The notes: generated from the letters alone by a model not told the origin. DNA of 64,000 nt from JBBPYC01 sp965218765 (GCA_965218765.1 CBDCLU010000002.1:1674001-1738000); one strand, 5' to 3'. Counted from the stretch's first letter, positions 52,204 to 61,604 are shown. Numbers and translations are program-made.

Positions 52204-53094
52204 CTACAGCGACTGCGCGCTGAACGTATCGCAGCGCTGCATCTCGCCGCTGTCGAGGCCGCGGCTGAACCAGCGTACCCGCTGCGCGCTGCTGCCGTGC
52301 GTGAAGCTGTCGGGCACGACCCGGCCCTGCGAACGCTTTTGCAGCGCGTCGTCGCCGATCTTCTCGGCTGCATTCATCGCCGACTCGATATCGCCGCGCT
52401 CGAGCCACTGCTTGGAGTCCTGCGACAGCTTGGCCCAGACGCCGGCGAAGCAGTCGGCCTGCAGTTCGACCCGCACGCTGACCGCGTTCTGCTCACGCTC
52501 GGTCACGCGCCCGCGCATCTGATCGACCTTGCCGGTGATGCCCAGCAGGTTCTGCACGTGGTGGCCGACCTCGTGCGCGATCACGTAGGCTTCCGCAAAC
52601 TCGCCCGGCGCGCCGAGCTGATTCTTCAAGGTCTGATAAAAATTCAGATCGATGTAGACCTTTTGATCGGCCGGGCAGTAGAACGGCCCCATCGCCGACT
52701 GGCCGGTGCCGCAGGCGGTCGGCGTGGCACCGCGGAACAGGACCAGGTGCGGCTCCACGTAGCGGGAACCACGCTGCGCAAACACTTTTTTCCAGACGTC
52801 TTCGGTATCGGCCAGCACGGTGGACACGAAGCGCGCCATCTGGTCGTCCGCCGGTGGCCGCTGCGCCGGCGCCTGCTGGGTCTGCACCATCTGGCCGCCA
52901 CCACCGCCGCCCAGCATGTTCAAGATCGTCAGCGGGTTGATGCCGAAGATCCAACCGCCGACCAGCGCGATCACGATCGTGCCGATCCCGATGCTGCGCC
53001 CGCCGAACAGGCCGCGCCCGCCCCCGCCGCCGCTGTAGCCCTGGTCCCGGCGGTCTTCCACGTTGTCCGACTCGCGGTTGCCTTCCCATCGCAT
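52204..53094 (-). CDS. YpfJ-like neutral zinc metallopeptidase
   Basis: A 296-residue membrane-anchored protein starting MRWEGNRESDNVEDRR, the YpfJ family hallmark. A Gly-rich segment (GYSGGGGGRGLFGG) precedes one transmembrane helix (IGIGTIVIALVGGWIFGI). The domain that follows, probably periplasmic, carries the zincin motif AHEVGHHVQ and a downstream ELQADCFAGVWA that likely supplies the third ligand. Substrate unknown. ATG 53094 follows GAGGAAG. Confidence 0.9.
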   Translation of the reverse strand: MRWEGNRESDNVEDRRDQGYSGGGGGRGLFGGRSIGIGTIVIALVGGWIFGINPLTILNMLGGGGGGQMVQTQQAPAQRPPADDQMARFVSTVLADTEDVWKKVFAQRGSRYVEPHLVLFRGATPTACGTGQSAMGPFYCPADQKVYIDLNFYQTLKNQLGAPGEFAEAYVIAHEVGHHVQNLLGITGKVDQMRGRVTEREQNAVSVRVELQADCFAGVWAKLSQDSKQWLERGDIESAMNAAEKIGDDALQKRSQGRVVPDSFTHGSSAQRVRWFSRGLDSGEMQRCDTFSAQSL

Positions 53095-53179
53095 GGCAGC
53101 TTCCTCAGGTGAAATTGGCACTGAACAAAACAGCAGCGTCGGGCGCCTCGGATTCGGCGGCCCGCGCTAAAGTTTCGTC

Positions 53180-54136
53180 ATGGTAGCGGCCTTGCCCATC
53201 GAACCGGCGTCTCGCTTGCACGCCGCCGGCTTGCTCGATGCCGCCGCCACGGCGGCACGGCTGCCCTGGCTCGCGCTGGCCGACGAGGTTGCGCGGCTGC
53301 TCGCCGACCATTCCGTGCGCATCCCGCCGCGGCTGGTCGAGCCACTGCACAGCGGCGCCAGCCTGTTCGTGATGCCCGCGCACGACGCGCGCATCGCGGC
53401 CGTCAAGCTGATCACGTTCACGCCGCGAAACGCCGGCAGCGCCCGCGCGACGATCCAGGGCGACCTGGCGGTGTTCGACGTGGTCACCGGCAGCCGGTTG
53501 TTGCTGCTGGACGGCCCCACGGTCACGGCGCGGCGCACGGCGGCGGTATCGCTGGCGGCGGCACGTCGGCTTGCGCCGAATCCGGACGGCCCGCTGCTGA
53601 TCGTCGGCGCCGGCGTGCAAGGCGCAGCCCACCTGGAAGCGTTCGCAGCCGGGCTGAGCGGCTTGCGCACGGTGCGCATCGCCTCACGCGGCCAGGCGAG
53701 TGCGCAGCGCCTGGCCGAGCACGCCGTTGCACTCGGGCTCGAAGCGCGCGTCGTCGATGACGCCGATGCCGCACTGGCCGACTGCGCGCTGGTGGTGACG
53801 GCCACGCCCGCGTCCGGTCACGTGCTGAGCAGCGCGCCGCGAAGCGATGCGTTCATCGCCGCCGTCGGCGCGTTCACGCCGCGCATGGCTGAACTGGCGC
53901 CGGCGCTGTGCCGGCACGTCGCCGCGCAGGGCCTGATCGTGCTGGACAGCAACGACGCGTGCCATGAGGCCGGTGATCTGCTGCAGGCCGGCATCGAGAT
54001 GGGCTCCCTGCCGACGCTGCAGGCGATCCTGCGCGACGCTGTCGCGCCGGGCCGCGGCCCGGTGCTGTTCAAGAGCTGCGGCTGGGCCGGCTGGGATCTG
54101 GCGGCCGCGCGGCTCGCAGTGGCGGGCGAGCCGTGA
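53180..54136 (+). CDS. ornithine cyclodeaminase/mu-crystallin family protein
   Basis: A 318-residue NAD(P)-binding enzyme. VKLITFTPRNAGS and LLLLDGPTVTARRTAAVSLAAARRL form the substrate site; LLIVGAGVQGAAHLEAF is the Rossmann motif; AAVGAFTPRMAEL and VLDSNDACHEAGDL complete the pattern. Family members act as ornithine cyclodeaminase, delta1-pyrroline-2-carboxylate reductase or alanine dehydrogenase; the last two are as likely here. Convergent with the phaG end of the antiporter operon. Confidence 0.9.
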   Translation: MVAALPIEPASRLHAAGLLDAAATAARLPWLALADEVARLLADHSVRIPPRLVEPLHSGASLFVMPAHDARIAAVKLITFTPRNAGSARATIQGDLAVFDVVTGSRLLLLDGPTVTARRTAAVSLAAARRLAPNPDGPLLIVGAGVQGAAHLEAFAAGLSGLRTVRIASRGQASAQRLAEHAVALGLEARVVDDADAALADCALVVTATPASGHVLSSAPRSDAFIAAVGAFTPRMAELAPALCRHVAAQGLIVLDSNDACHEAGDLLQAGIEMGSLPTLQAILRDAVAPGRGPVLFKSCGWAGWDLAAARLAVAGEP

Positions 54137-54152
54137 CAACCGCCGTCGGCTG

Positions 54153-54542
54153 TCAGCGGCGCCGGCTTGCTGGCTCGGCGGCTGCCACTGGATCGGGTTC
54201 GGACGCCGATGCGGCTCCCTCGCGGCGGGCACCGCGGAACAGCGCAGCGCGCATCAGCAGCAGAGTCGAGACCGGCACCGTGATGGCCAGCAGCAGCAAC
54301 ACCACGAGCTGATGCAGCACCAGGCCTTCGGCATGCGCAACGGAGAAATGGATGATCGAGGCGAGCGCCACGCACCAGGTCGCCGCCGTCGGGATCACCG
54401 ACACCGCATGCATGCGTTGATAGAACGTCGGCCAGCGCAGCACCCCGAGGGCGCCGAGCAGCACCAGCCCGCCGCTGGCCAGCAGCAGCAGCGCGACCGC
54501 GCCGTCCGCGAGCCATTGCAGTGGCAACCAAACGTCGCTCAT
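54153..54542 (-). CDS. phaG: monovalent cation/H+ antiporter subunit G
   Basis: A 129-residue protein with three transmembrane helices: GLVLLGALGVLRWPTFYQRMHAVS is the MnhG/PhaG signature, followed by a hydrophobic pair and a charged C-terminal tail. A small subunit of the Mrp complex. Its start overlaps the phaF stop by 4 bases; it ends the operon. Confidence 0.93.
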   Translation of the reverse strand: MSDVWLPLQWLADGAVALLLLASGGLVLLGALGVLRWPTFYQRMHAVSVIPTAATWCVALASIIHFSVAHAEGLVLHQLVVLLLLAITVPVSTLLLMRAALFRGARREGAASASEPDPVAAAEPASRRR

Positions 54543-54817
54543 TCGATCACCTCGCCGCGCAGCAGGAACTTTGCGATGCCCGTGGCACCGACAAAGCCCG
54601 ACAACGCGATCAGCAGCGCCGATTCGAAATACATCCGGCTGTCATACCGGATCGCCAGTGCCATCACGAGCGGCACCGACGTCAGGTAGAGCGCATCCAG
54701 CGCAACCACGCGGTCCTGCGCGGCCGGCCCGCGAAACAGCCGCAGCAGGATCAGCAGCAACGCCAGCGTGTAGCAGGCCAGCGTGATGAAGATGGCAAAA
54801 GACAGCAGCGCACTCAT
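54539..54817 (-). CDS. phaF: monovalent cation/H+ antiporter subunit F
   Basis: A 92-residue protein with three helices; LRLFRGPAAQDRVVALDALYLTSVPLVMALA and RYDSRMYFESALLIALSGFVGATGIAKFL match MnhF/PhaF. It overlaps phaE and phaG by 4 bases each. Confidence 0.94.
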   Translation of the reverse strand: MSALLSFAIFITLACYTLALLLILLRLFRGPAAQDRVVALDALYLTSVPLVMALAIRYDSRMYFESALLIALSGFVGATGIAKFLLRGEVIE

Positions 54818-55353
54818 CGTTGAAAAATCTCCATCAGCGGGCGTTCATAGCGTTGCTTGAGCTGGTCCGCATAGCCGGCTTCGTCAGGCAGGTCGAACAC
54901 GTGGATCGTCAACCGCCGGCCGTCGGCCGACAACCCGGCCCACAAGGTGTCCGGCGTCAGGCACATGATGATCGACAGCGCCGCCAGGCCATGCGCATCG
55001 TGCAGGTCCAACGGCACCGCCACCCAGCGCGACTGCGGCGCGCGGCCACGCACCGCGCCGGCGGCCACCGCGATGCTGGTCGTGCACATGTCCCGCAGCA
55101 CGACGCCGACCAGCCGCAGCGCAACCCGGGGCCGCCGCAGATGCACGGCCGGGCCGGGCCGCAGGCGCGCGAGCACCAGCGGCAGGCCCGCCGCCAGCGC
55201 GGCGCCCAGCAGCCAGGTGCCCAGCGACACCGAGCGGTTCAACAGCAGCCACAACAGCAGCAGGCCGAGCGACAGCCACGGCGCGGGCAGCAGGCGGGCG
55301 GCGCGCGGCGCTGCCGGTTCGGCCCGCGCCGGCTGCGATCGGTGGCTATTCAT
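54814..55353 (-). CDS. phaE: monovalent cation/H+ antiporter subunit E
   Basis: A 179-residue protein, smaller subunit E of Mrp. Two or three hydrophobic helices near the N-terminus (LSLGLLLLWLLLNRSVSL) are followed by the cytoplasmic part with VAVPLDLHDAHGLAALSIIMCLTPDTLWAGLSADGRRLTIHVFDL. ATG 55353 was taken; 235 bases separate it from phaD, a long gap for this operon. Confidence 0.93.
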   Translation of the reverse strand: MNSHRSQPARAEPAAPRAARLLPAPWLSLGLLLLWLLLNRSVSLGTWLLGAALAAGLPLVLARLRPGPAVHLRRPRVALRLVGVVLRDMCTTSIAVAAGAVRGRAPQSRWVAVPLDLHDAHGLAALSIIMCLTPDTLWAGLSADGRRLTIHVFDLPDEAGYADQLKQRYERPLMEIFQR

Positions 55354-55588
55354 GCGCGTGGCTTGGTGATTGCGGCTGCTGCGCATAGTCGGCTGAACAC
55401 GGCGCTGCACGCCCGCGGCGCCAGCCGCGCGGCAGCCATGCAGCTGCAGCGGCAGCGCGAGCAGCGCAGCACCCGGCAGCCAAACCTTCATTGTTGGCTA
55501 CTATAAACATAGCGTACTTTGCAAGCAGGACTAGCGCCTCTACCATTTTTGGCACCGAATTCGACATGAAGGCCTGCGTGCATCGTGG

Positions 55589-57352
55589 CTACCGGCCGAT
55601 CGCGCTCGGCGCCGGTTTCGGCACGGCCGAACCGACCGCGCGCACGTACTGGGCAGGCTGATGCAGCATGGCCGCAGCGGCGTTCAGATAGCGCAGCACC
55701 GGGTCCGGCCACAGGCCGATGCCCACGCAGATCACCAGCAGGCCGGCGACCGGCGTCACCTCGATCACGCGCAGGTGCGGCGCGGGCCGCTGCTGCGGTG
55801 CCCAGAATGCACGGATGCCGATGCGCGACAGGGCCAGCAGCCCGGCTGCGCCGGACAGCAGCAGCAGTGCGATGAAGGTCCAGCCCGCCGCGCCGATCTG
55901 CACCGCGTCTGCCGCGGCGCCTGGCTGCAGCTGACCGCCGGCATTCGCCAAGGTGGCCGCGATCAGGTTGAATTTCGACAAGAAGCCGGCCAGCGGCGGC
56001 AGGCCCGCGATCAGCACCGCGCAGGCCATGAACGCGAAGCCCAGGAATGCCAAGCCCGCACGGATCGGCCGACCGACCGGCGCCGGCAGTTCGTCTGGCG
56101 AACCCGCAGTTTCGGCGTACGCTTCGCGATCGAGCGCGGAATCGATCGGCGCCACACCGGGCGGGTCGAGCGCCGTCAGTGGCACCGGCGCGCGGCCGGC
56201 AGCGTCATAAGCGTCGGCACCCGCGATCAGGCGCGATCGATCGACCAGTTCAGACAGCAGGAACAGCGCGCTGGCCGCCAGCGTCGAGACGAACAGGTAG
56301 AACAGCGCCGCCGCCGTCATGCCGTTCTTTGCAAAGCCGATCGCGGCGATCAGGGTGCCGGACGACACCACCAGGCTGAAGCTGGCCAGTCGCGTGATGG
56401 TCTGCGCGGCCAGCGTGCCCAGCGTGCCGAACGCAAGCGTGGCAAGCCCCACCCAGACCAGCAAGGTGCCGCCGAACGGCACCGTATCCGCAGCCGTGGC
56501 CGGAAACCACAGTGTGTGGAGCCGCAACACCGCATAAACGCCGACCTTGCTGAGCAGCACGAACAACCCGGCCACCGGCGGGCTGGCCGCTGCATAGACC
56601 GGCACCATCCAGAAGTTCAGCGGCCAGCACGCAGCCTTGGTCAGAAACGCGACGGCGAGCAGCGCCGCGCCCATCTGCAGCAGCGGCAACCGGTCGGCCG
56701 GCAGCACGCCGATCCGGCTTGCGAGCTCGGCCAAGCCGAGCGTGCCGGTCACGCGATAAAGCAGCGCAATGCCGAGCAGGAACAGGAACGCCGCGATCAG
56801 GTTCACCACCACGTAATGCAGCCCGGCCGCCACCCGCGCGCGGCCGGAACCGTGCAGCGCCAGCCCGTAGGAAGCGGCCAGCAGCACCTCGAAGAACACG
56901 AACAGGTTGAACAGATCGCCGGTCAGGAACACGCCGTTCAGCCCCATCAGCTGAATCTGCCAGAGTGGATGGAAATGCACGCCCGCGCGCTGCCAGCGCG
57001 CAACCGCGAACAGCACTGACGCCAGCGCGACGGTGGCCGTGAGCAGCACCAGTGCAGCCGACAGCCGATCAACCACCAGCGTGATGCCGACCGGCACCGG
57101 CCAGTTGCCCGGCAGGTACACCACCAGCGCCGCGGTCGAGCCACCCGTGCCCGCGCCGCTCGCACCCGCGCCGCCATCGACCCAGGCCAGCAGCAGCAGC
57201 GCCACCGCCAGATTGACAGCGCAGACCGCGACGTTCAGCCAGGCACTCACGCGCCGCCGCCGCCGCTCGCCAAGCCACAGCATCACGGCCGCCGCAATCA
57301 GCGGCAGCAGCACCGGCAGCACGATCAGATTCGCGTCGAACATCGGTCCCAT
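55589..57352 (-). CDS. phaD: monovalent cation/H+ antiporter subunit D
   Basis: A 587-residue, about 14-helix protein homologous to complex I NuoN/NuoM. FFEVLLAASYGLALHGSGR and KAACWPLNFWMVPVYAAASPPVAGLFVLLSKVGVYA carry the conserved Glu and Lys of the proton channel. A soluble insert (about 370-420, rich in Pro/Asp) is longer than in most homologues. It is proposed to move protons within the Mrp complex. Confidence 0.94.
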   Translation of the reverse strand: MGPMFDANLIVLPVLLPLIAAAVMLWLGERRRRRVSAWLNVAVCAVNLAVALLLLAWVDGGAGASGAGTGGSTAALVVYLPGNWPVPVGITLVVDRLSAALVLLTATVALASVLFAVARWQRAGVHFHPLWQIQLMGLNGVFLTGDLFNLFVFFEVLLAASYGLALHGSGRARVAAGLHYVVVNLIAAFLFLLGIALLYRVTGTLGLAELASRIGVLPADRLPLLQMGAALLAVAFLTKAACWPLNFWMVPVYAAASPPVAGLFVLLSKVGVYAVLRLHTLWFPATAADTVPFGGTLLVWVGLATLAFGTLGTLAAQTITRLASFSLVVSSGTLIAAIGFAKNGMTAAALFYLFVSTLAASALFLLSELVDRSRLIAGADAYDAAGRAPVPLTALDPPGVAPIDSALDREAYAETAGSPDELPAPVGRPIRAGLAFLGFAFMACAVLIAGLPPLAGFLSKFNLIAATLANAGGQLQPGAAADAVQIGAAGWTFIALLLLSGAAGLLALSRIGIRAFWAPQQRPAPHLRVIEVTPVAGLLVICVGIGLWPDPVLRYLNAAAAMLHQPAQYVRAVGSAVPKPAPSAIGR

Positions 57353-57418
57353 GTCAGTGGTTCAAGTCACGGTTCCCCGCCCGCATCCCACGCAAGTGCA
57401 GACTCGCTCCAGCAGGGG

Positions 57419-57438
57419 CCACGGAGCCGGCTCCGTGG
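57419..57438. repeat. 20-bp perfect palindrome between phaC and phaD
   Basis: CCACGGAGCC/GGCTCCGTGG is perfectly self-complementary without a loop, lying in the 160-base gap between phaC and phaD. The flank is rich in short G and C runs (ggggccacgg upstream, cgcccccggc downstream). It resembles REP-type intergenic elements that stabilise or partly terminate operon transcripts, but the family is not identified. Confidence 0.7.
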
Positions 57439-57511
57439 GGCCGTAGGCGCCGCCCCCGGCGAAGGGGGTAGCCGAAAGCCGACCGAAGGAGGCGAAGGCT
57501 GGGGGTGAACT

Positions 57512-57844
57512 TCAATCCCCATCCACATGGTCATTTCCAGCCAGCCCGCGCAGCGCCAGCAGCAGCACCAGGTACAGCGCCGTCACCGCGAATCCGATCA
57601 CGATCGCGGTGAGCACGAGCGACTGCGGCAACGGGTCTGCGTGGTTGACAAGCGTGGCAGCCAGCCCGGCGCGCAGGATCGGTTCGCGATCGACTGCCAG
57701 CCCGCCCGCGCTGAACAGGAACAGGTTCACCGCATAGGACAGCAGCGACAGGCCGATGATGACCTGGTAGGTACGCGGGCGCAGCACCAGCCAGACGCCG
57801 GCTGCGGTCAGCATGCCGATCGCAACCGCGAGCACCGCTTCCAT
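57512..57844 (-). CDS. phaC: monovalent cation/H+ antiporter subunit C
   Basis: A 110-residue NuoK-like protein with three helices: TAAGVWLVLRPRTYQVIIGLSLLSYAVNLFLFSAG and DPLPQSLVLTAIVIGFAVTALYLVLLLAL. The conserved Glu of NuoK-type channels is not obvious in this short sequence. Its ATG overlaps the phaAB stop by one base (TGATG). It must not be confused with polyhydroxyalkanoate phaC. Confidence 0.94.
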   Translation of the reverse strand: MEAVLAVAIGMLTAAGVWLVLRPRTYQVIIGLSLLSYAVNLFLFSAGGLAVDREPILRAGLAATLVNHADPLPQSLVLTAIVIGFAVTALYLVLLLALRGLAGNDHVDGD

Positions 57845-60822
57845 CAGGCAACGCCCGAGCCGATTCGGCCGACCTCGGCGCCGGCCGTTGCCACCCGTTC
57901 GCGTGTCGGTACCGCGCCATGCCGGCGCACCGACTGGTGCGCCAGCGCCGTCAGGATCAGCAGCGTGCTGCCCACCACCAGCGCGAACACGCCCGCATCG
58001 AACAGCAGCGCGCTGGGCACATGCAGCGCGCCGAGCAGCGGCAGCGTCAGATGCGCGGTGTGCGTGGTCAAAAACGGATAGCCGAACGCGAACGCGCCAA
58101 GCCCGGTGCCGGCTGCCAGCAACAGCCCGGCGGCGATCCAGCGCGGCGGATTCAGCGCCATGCGCGCCTCGACCCAATGCGTGCCCGCGACCACGTATTG
58201 CAGGATGAATGCGGTGGCTACCACCAGCCCCGCGACGAAGCCACCGCCCGGCTCGTTGTGCCCACGCATGAACAAAAACGCCGCGACCAAGAGCCCGACC
58301 GGCAGCAGCAGCCGCACCAGCAACGCGACCACCGGCGTGTCGCCACCGGTGGCGGCGCTGCCGGGTGTATGGCCGCGTCGGCGCTGCTGTGCCTGCAGCT
58401 CCTGCACGGCCGGATCGGCCGGTGGCGCTGCATCCCGGCGCTGCTGGCGCGGCGGCGCGATCGCTTCACGCGGCGGCCGAAAGCGCCGCAGCAATGCATA
58501 GACGGTGAGCGCCACGGCGCCCAGCACGGTCAGCTCGCCCAGCGTGTCGAACGCACGGAAGTCGACCAGGATCACGTTCACGACATTGGTGCCGCCACCT
58601 TCAGGCAGCGCACGCTCGAGCATCGAACTGGCCACCGTGGGCACCGGCTGGGCCGTCAGCAGATGAAACGACAGCAGCGCCATGCCGGCGCCGACGACAA
58701 GCGCCAGCAGCAGGTCGCGCAGTCGGCGGGACGCGGCGCGCAGCGCCGGCCGCAGCTGCTGATCGGCGGCCGGCGCTCGGCGGATCGGCAGCCAGCGCAG
58801 GCCGAGCAGGATCAGCACGGTGGTCACGACTTCGACCGCAAGCTGCGTGAGCGCGAGGTCCGGCGCGGAAAACCAGACGAACGTGAGGCAGGTGACGAGT
58901 CCGGCGCCGGCCAGCAGGATCAGCGCGACCAGCCGATGAAACTTGGCCTGCTGCGCAGCCCCGAGTGCACACGCGACGCCGACCACCCAGAGCAGCACGA
59001 ACACCCAGGAAATCGGCAGCCGCTCGGCCTGGCCTGCCGGAAAACCATGCAGCAGCACCGGCGCTGCGACCACCAGCACGGCCACGGTCAGCAACACGAA
59101 CAACTGGCTCTGGAGCCGGCGCGAGCTGACCCGGCGCAGCACGCGCCGCGACCACAACGACACATTGGCCAGCAGCGACTCGAACGCGCTCTTGCCGCTC
59201 CACCCCCCGATCAACGGCGGCAGCGCGAACCAGCCGCGCGCGCGGCCACGGCGCAGCAGCAGGTACAGCACCACGCCACCGGCCAGCGCCGCCAGACTCA
59301 TCGCGACCGGCAGGTTGAAGCCGTGCCACAGCGCGAGGCTGTATTCCGGCAACTCCTGCCCCACCACCGGCCGCGCCGCCGCTGCCAAAAAGGCGCCGAC
59401 CGACCACTGCGGCAGCAGCCCGACAACCAGGCAAGCGCCGACCAGCAATTCCACCGGCACGCGCATCCAGCGCGTGGGCTCGTGCGGCGCGTGCGGCAGG
59501 TCGGTGGCCACGGGTCCGAAGAACACGTCGAGCACGAAGCGCAGCGAATAGGCGACGCTAAACACGCCGAACACGACCGCTGCGAGCGGCAGGCCAATGT
59601 CGATCCACGGCGCCGACGACACGTAGATCGTGCCGGCGAAGAACATCTCCTTCGACAGGAAACCGTTGAGCAGCGGCACACCGGCCATCGACGCAGCCGC
59701 CACCACCGCGAGCAGCGCGGTATGCGGCATCGCACGGCGCAGCCCGCTCAAGCGCCGGATGTCGCGCGTACCGGTTTCATGGTCGATGATGCCGGCCGCC
59801 ATGAACAGCGACGCCTTGAAGATCGCGTGGTTCATGATGTGGAACACCGCCGCGACTGCCGCGAACGGGCTGTTCAGGCCGAGCAGCAACGTGATCAGGC
59901 CGAGATGGCTGATCGTCGAATAGGCGAGCAGTCCTTTCAGATCGTGCTGGAACATCGCCGCGTAGGCGCCGAGCAGCAGGGTGCAAAGGCCCGCGCCGCC
60001 GACGATGTAAAACCAGAGATCGGTGCCCGACAGCGCCGGCCACAGCCGCGCGAGCAGGAACACGCCGGCCTTCACCATCGTGGCCGAATGCAGGTAGGCG
60101 GATACCGGCGTCGGCGCGGCCATCGCGTGCGGCAGCCAGAACTGGAACGGGAACTGAGCGCTTTTGGTGAGTGCGCCGAGCAGCACCAGCACCAGCAGCA
60201 CCGGGTACAGGTGGCTGGTGCGAATCGTGTCGCCCGAGCCGAGCACCACATCGAGGTCGTAGCTGCCGACCACCTGCCCGATCAGCAGCACGCCAGCCAG
60301 CAGGCACAGGCCGCCCAGGCCCGTCACGGTCAGCGCCATGCGCGCGCCGCGGCGCGCATCGGCGCGGTGCTGCCAGTAGCCGATCAAGAGAAACGAGAAC
60401 AGGCTCGTCATCTCCCAGAACAGCACCAGCTGCATCAGATTGCCCGACAGCACGATGCCCATCATGCTGCCCATGAACGCGAGCAGGAACGAGAAAAACC
60501 GCGGCACCGGGTCCTGCGCCGACATGTAGTAGCGCGCATACAGCGCCACCAGCGCGCCGATGCCCAGGATCAGCGCTGCGAACAGCCAGGCGAAGCCGTC
60601 GAGCCGGATCTGCACGTTCAGGCCGGCGGACGGCAGCCAGCGATATTCCTCGCGCAGCACGCCGCTGTGCTGCACGTCCGGGAACAGCAAGGCCAGCTGT
60701 ACCAGGCAGACCAGCGCGATCAGGCCGGTCAGCGTGGACGCCGCGTTGCGCGCGTGGGTGGGCAGCAGACCGGCAATGGCGCTCGCGAGGAACGGGAGGA
60801 CGATCAGGGTCGCAAGCGGCAT
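57844..60822 (-). CDS. phaAB: monovalent cation/H+ antiporter subunit A/B fusion (PhaAB)
   Basis: The 992-residue large subunit: the N-terminal two thirds is a NuoL-like channel (LFWEMTSLFSFLLIGYW, SHLYPVLLVLVLLGALTKSAQFPFQFWLPHAMAAPTPVSAYLHSATMVKAGVF with catalytic Lys residues), followed by the MrpA C-terminal region and then an MnhB-type domain (EPGGGFVAGLVVATAFILQYVV) that is a separate gene in other Mrp systems. The fusion is typical of the Pha-type (group 2) Mrp antiporter for Na+ or K+/H+ exchange in alkali or salt stress. First gene of the operon. Confidence 0.94.
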   Translation of the reverse strand: MPLATLIVLPFLASAIAGLLPTHARNAASTLTGLIALVCLVQLALLFPDVQHSGVLREEYRWLPSAGLNVQIRLDGFAWLFAALILGIGALVALYARYYMSAQDPVPRFFSFLLAFMGSMMGIVLSGNLMQLVLFWEMTSLFSFLLIGYWQHRADARRGARMALTVTGLGGLCLLAGVLLIGQVVGSYDLDVVLGSGDTIRTSHLYPVLLVLVLLGALTKSAQFPFQFWLPHAMAAPTPVSAYLHSATMVKAGVFLLARLWPALSGTDLWFYIVGGAGLCTLLLGAYAAMFQHDLKGLLAYSTISHLGLITLLLGLNSPFAAVAAVFHIMNHAIFKASLFMAAGIIDHETGTRDIRRLSGLRRAMPHTALLAVVAAASMAGVPLLNGFLSKEMFFAGTIYVSSAPWIDIGLPLAAVVFGVFSVAYSLRFVLDVFFGPVATDLPHAPHEPTRWMRVPVELLVGACLVVGLLPQWSVGAFLAAAARPVVGQELPEYSLALWHGFNLPVAMSLAALAGGVVLYLLLRRGRARGWFALPPLIGGWSGKSAFESLLANVSLWSRRVLRRVSSRRLQSQLFVLLTVAVLVVAAPVLLHGFPAGQAERLPISWVFVLLWVVGVACALGAAQQAKFHRLVALILLAGAGLVTCLTFVWFSAPDLALTQLAVEVVTTVLILLGLRWLPIRRAPAADQQLRPALRAASRRLRDLLLALVVGAGMALLSFHLLTAQPVPTVASSMLERALPEGGGTNVVNVILVDFRAFDTLGELTVLGAVALTVYALLRRFRPPREAIAPPRQQRRDAAPPADPAVQELQAQQRRRGHTPGSAATGGDTPVVALLVRLLLPVGLLVAAFLFMRGHNEPGGGFVAGLVVATAFILQYVVAGTHWVEARMALNPPRWIAAGLLLAAGTGLGAFAFGYPFLTTHTAHLTLPLLGALHVPSALLFDAGVFALVVGSTLLILTALAHQSVRRHGAVPTRERVATAGAEVGRIGSGVA

Positions 60823-61240
60823 TGTGACCCATTTTAAGAACGCAACTGGCCTGCGTCTGTGCGGTGAATCCCGGGGCTGATCGAGAGCGGGGACCGTATT
60901 CGGCCGTCACCGATTCGACGGCCCCGGCAGATGGCTCAGCTCGATGTTCAGACGATACAGCTCACGACGGAATGACGCGATCCACGACACGATGCACGAT
61001 CCCATGCGACCCTGCAGACGTCATCTTCCAAAAAGTTCCCGCAGAATCGTAACTGTTGTTACCTTGCCAGAACTGATCTCCTGTTCAGTGCGTATTCAAC
61101 CCGCGGCCGGTGGCGCCGTGACCGGTTGCAGCGCATCCGTGTGCTTCTCACCACCACTGCTGCCTCGCTCGATCGTTGCAGTCGCCACGACCGGTCGGCT
61201 TCCGATTTCCCCCAACCGCCGGCCGGAAGAAAAAGAAAAA
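60823..61240. other. intergenic region between phaAB and the FliT-like gene
   Basis: About 420 bases of divergent spacer. It must contain promoters for the minus-strand antiporter operon and the plus-strand gene, but no clear -35/-10 pair was found. An ORF upstream in frame with the FliT-like gene is not conserved-looking and is treated as non-coding. Confidence 0.45.
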
Positions 61241-61549
61241 ATGATGCCCGATACCTTGATCGACTGCTACCGGGCCGTCGAAAGCGAAAGCGATTCGATG
61301 CTGGAAGCGGCACGTCGGCAGGCCTGGCCGGAAGTCCGACACCGGGAGGTGCGTTGCAGGGAGCTGATCGAGCAATTGCAGCATCACGCGCAGACGCTTC
61401 GACTGGAAGCCGATGAACCGGCGGAGAAGGCGCATATCATGCAGCGCATCCTGCGCAACGACGCCAAAGTCCGGCTGCTCGCCGAACCTGCGTTGGCGCG
61501 CTATGAATCCATGTTCGAGCCCACACGGCTGCAGGTGCCTGAGGACTAG
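61241..61549 (+). CDS. FliT-like flagellar export chaperone
   Basis: A 102-residue, all-helical, acidic protein. CRELIEQLQHHAQTL and MQRILRNDAKVRLLAEPALARYESMF resemble FliT, the chaperone that binds the filament cap protein FliD and regulates FlhDC. The start is one of two adjacent ATGs (61241 or 61244) after GGAAGAAAAAG. No other flagellar gene is in this window, so the placement is odd; alternative: a FliT-fold protein of other function. Confidence 0.6.
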   Translation: MMPDTLIDCYRAVESESDSMLEAARRQAWPEVRHREVRCRELIEQLQHHAQTLRLEADEPAEKAHIMQRILRNDAKVRLLAEPALARYESMFEPTRLQVPED

Positions 61550-61604
61550 CAGATTGCTCCTGGCGCGCCGCAACCGCCGCCGTACCGGTTCGCTGGACGC
61601 TGTC

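Noticed and set aside
55346..55567. A 73-codon ORF in the phaD-phaE gap
   Set aside because: Only the first 25 residues look protein-like and the frame continues into phaE coding sequence; no family is recognised.
57919..60837. A 972-codon plus-strand open frame opposite phaAB
   Set aside because: Composition is dominated by Arg, Gln, His and Ala, with no recognisable domain; it mirrors a real high-GC membrane protein gene on the other strand.
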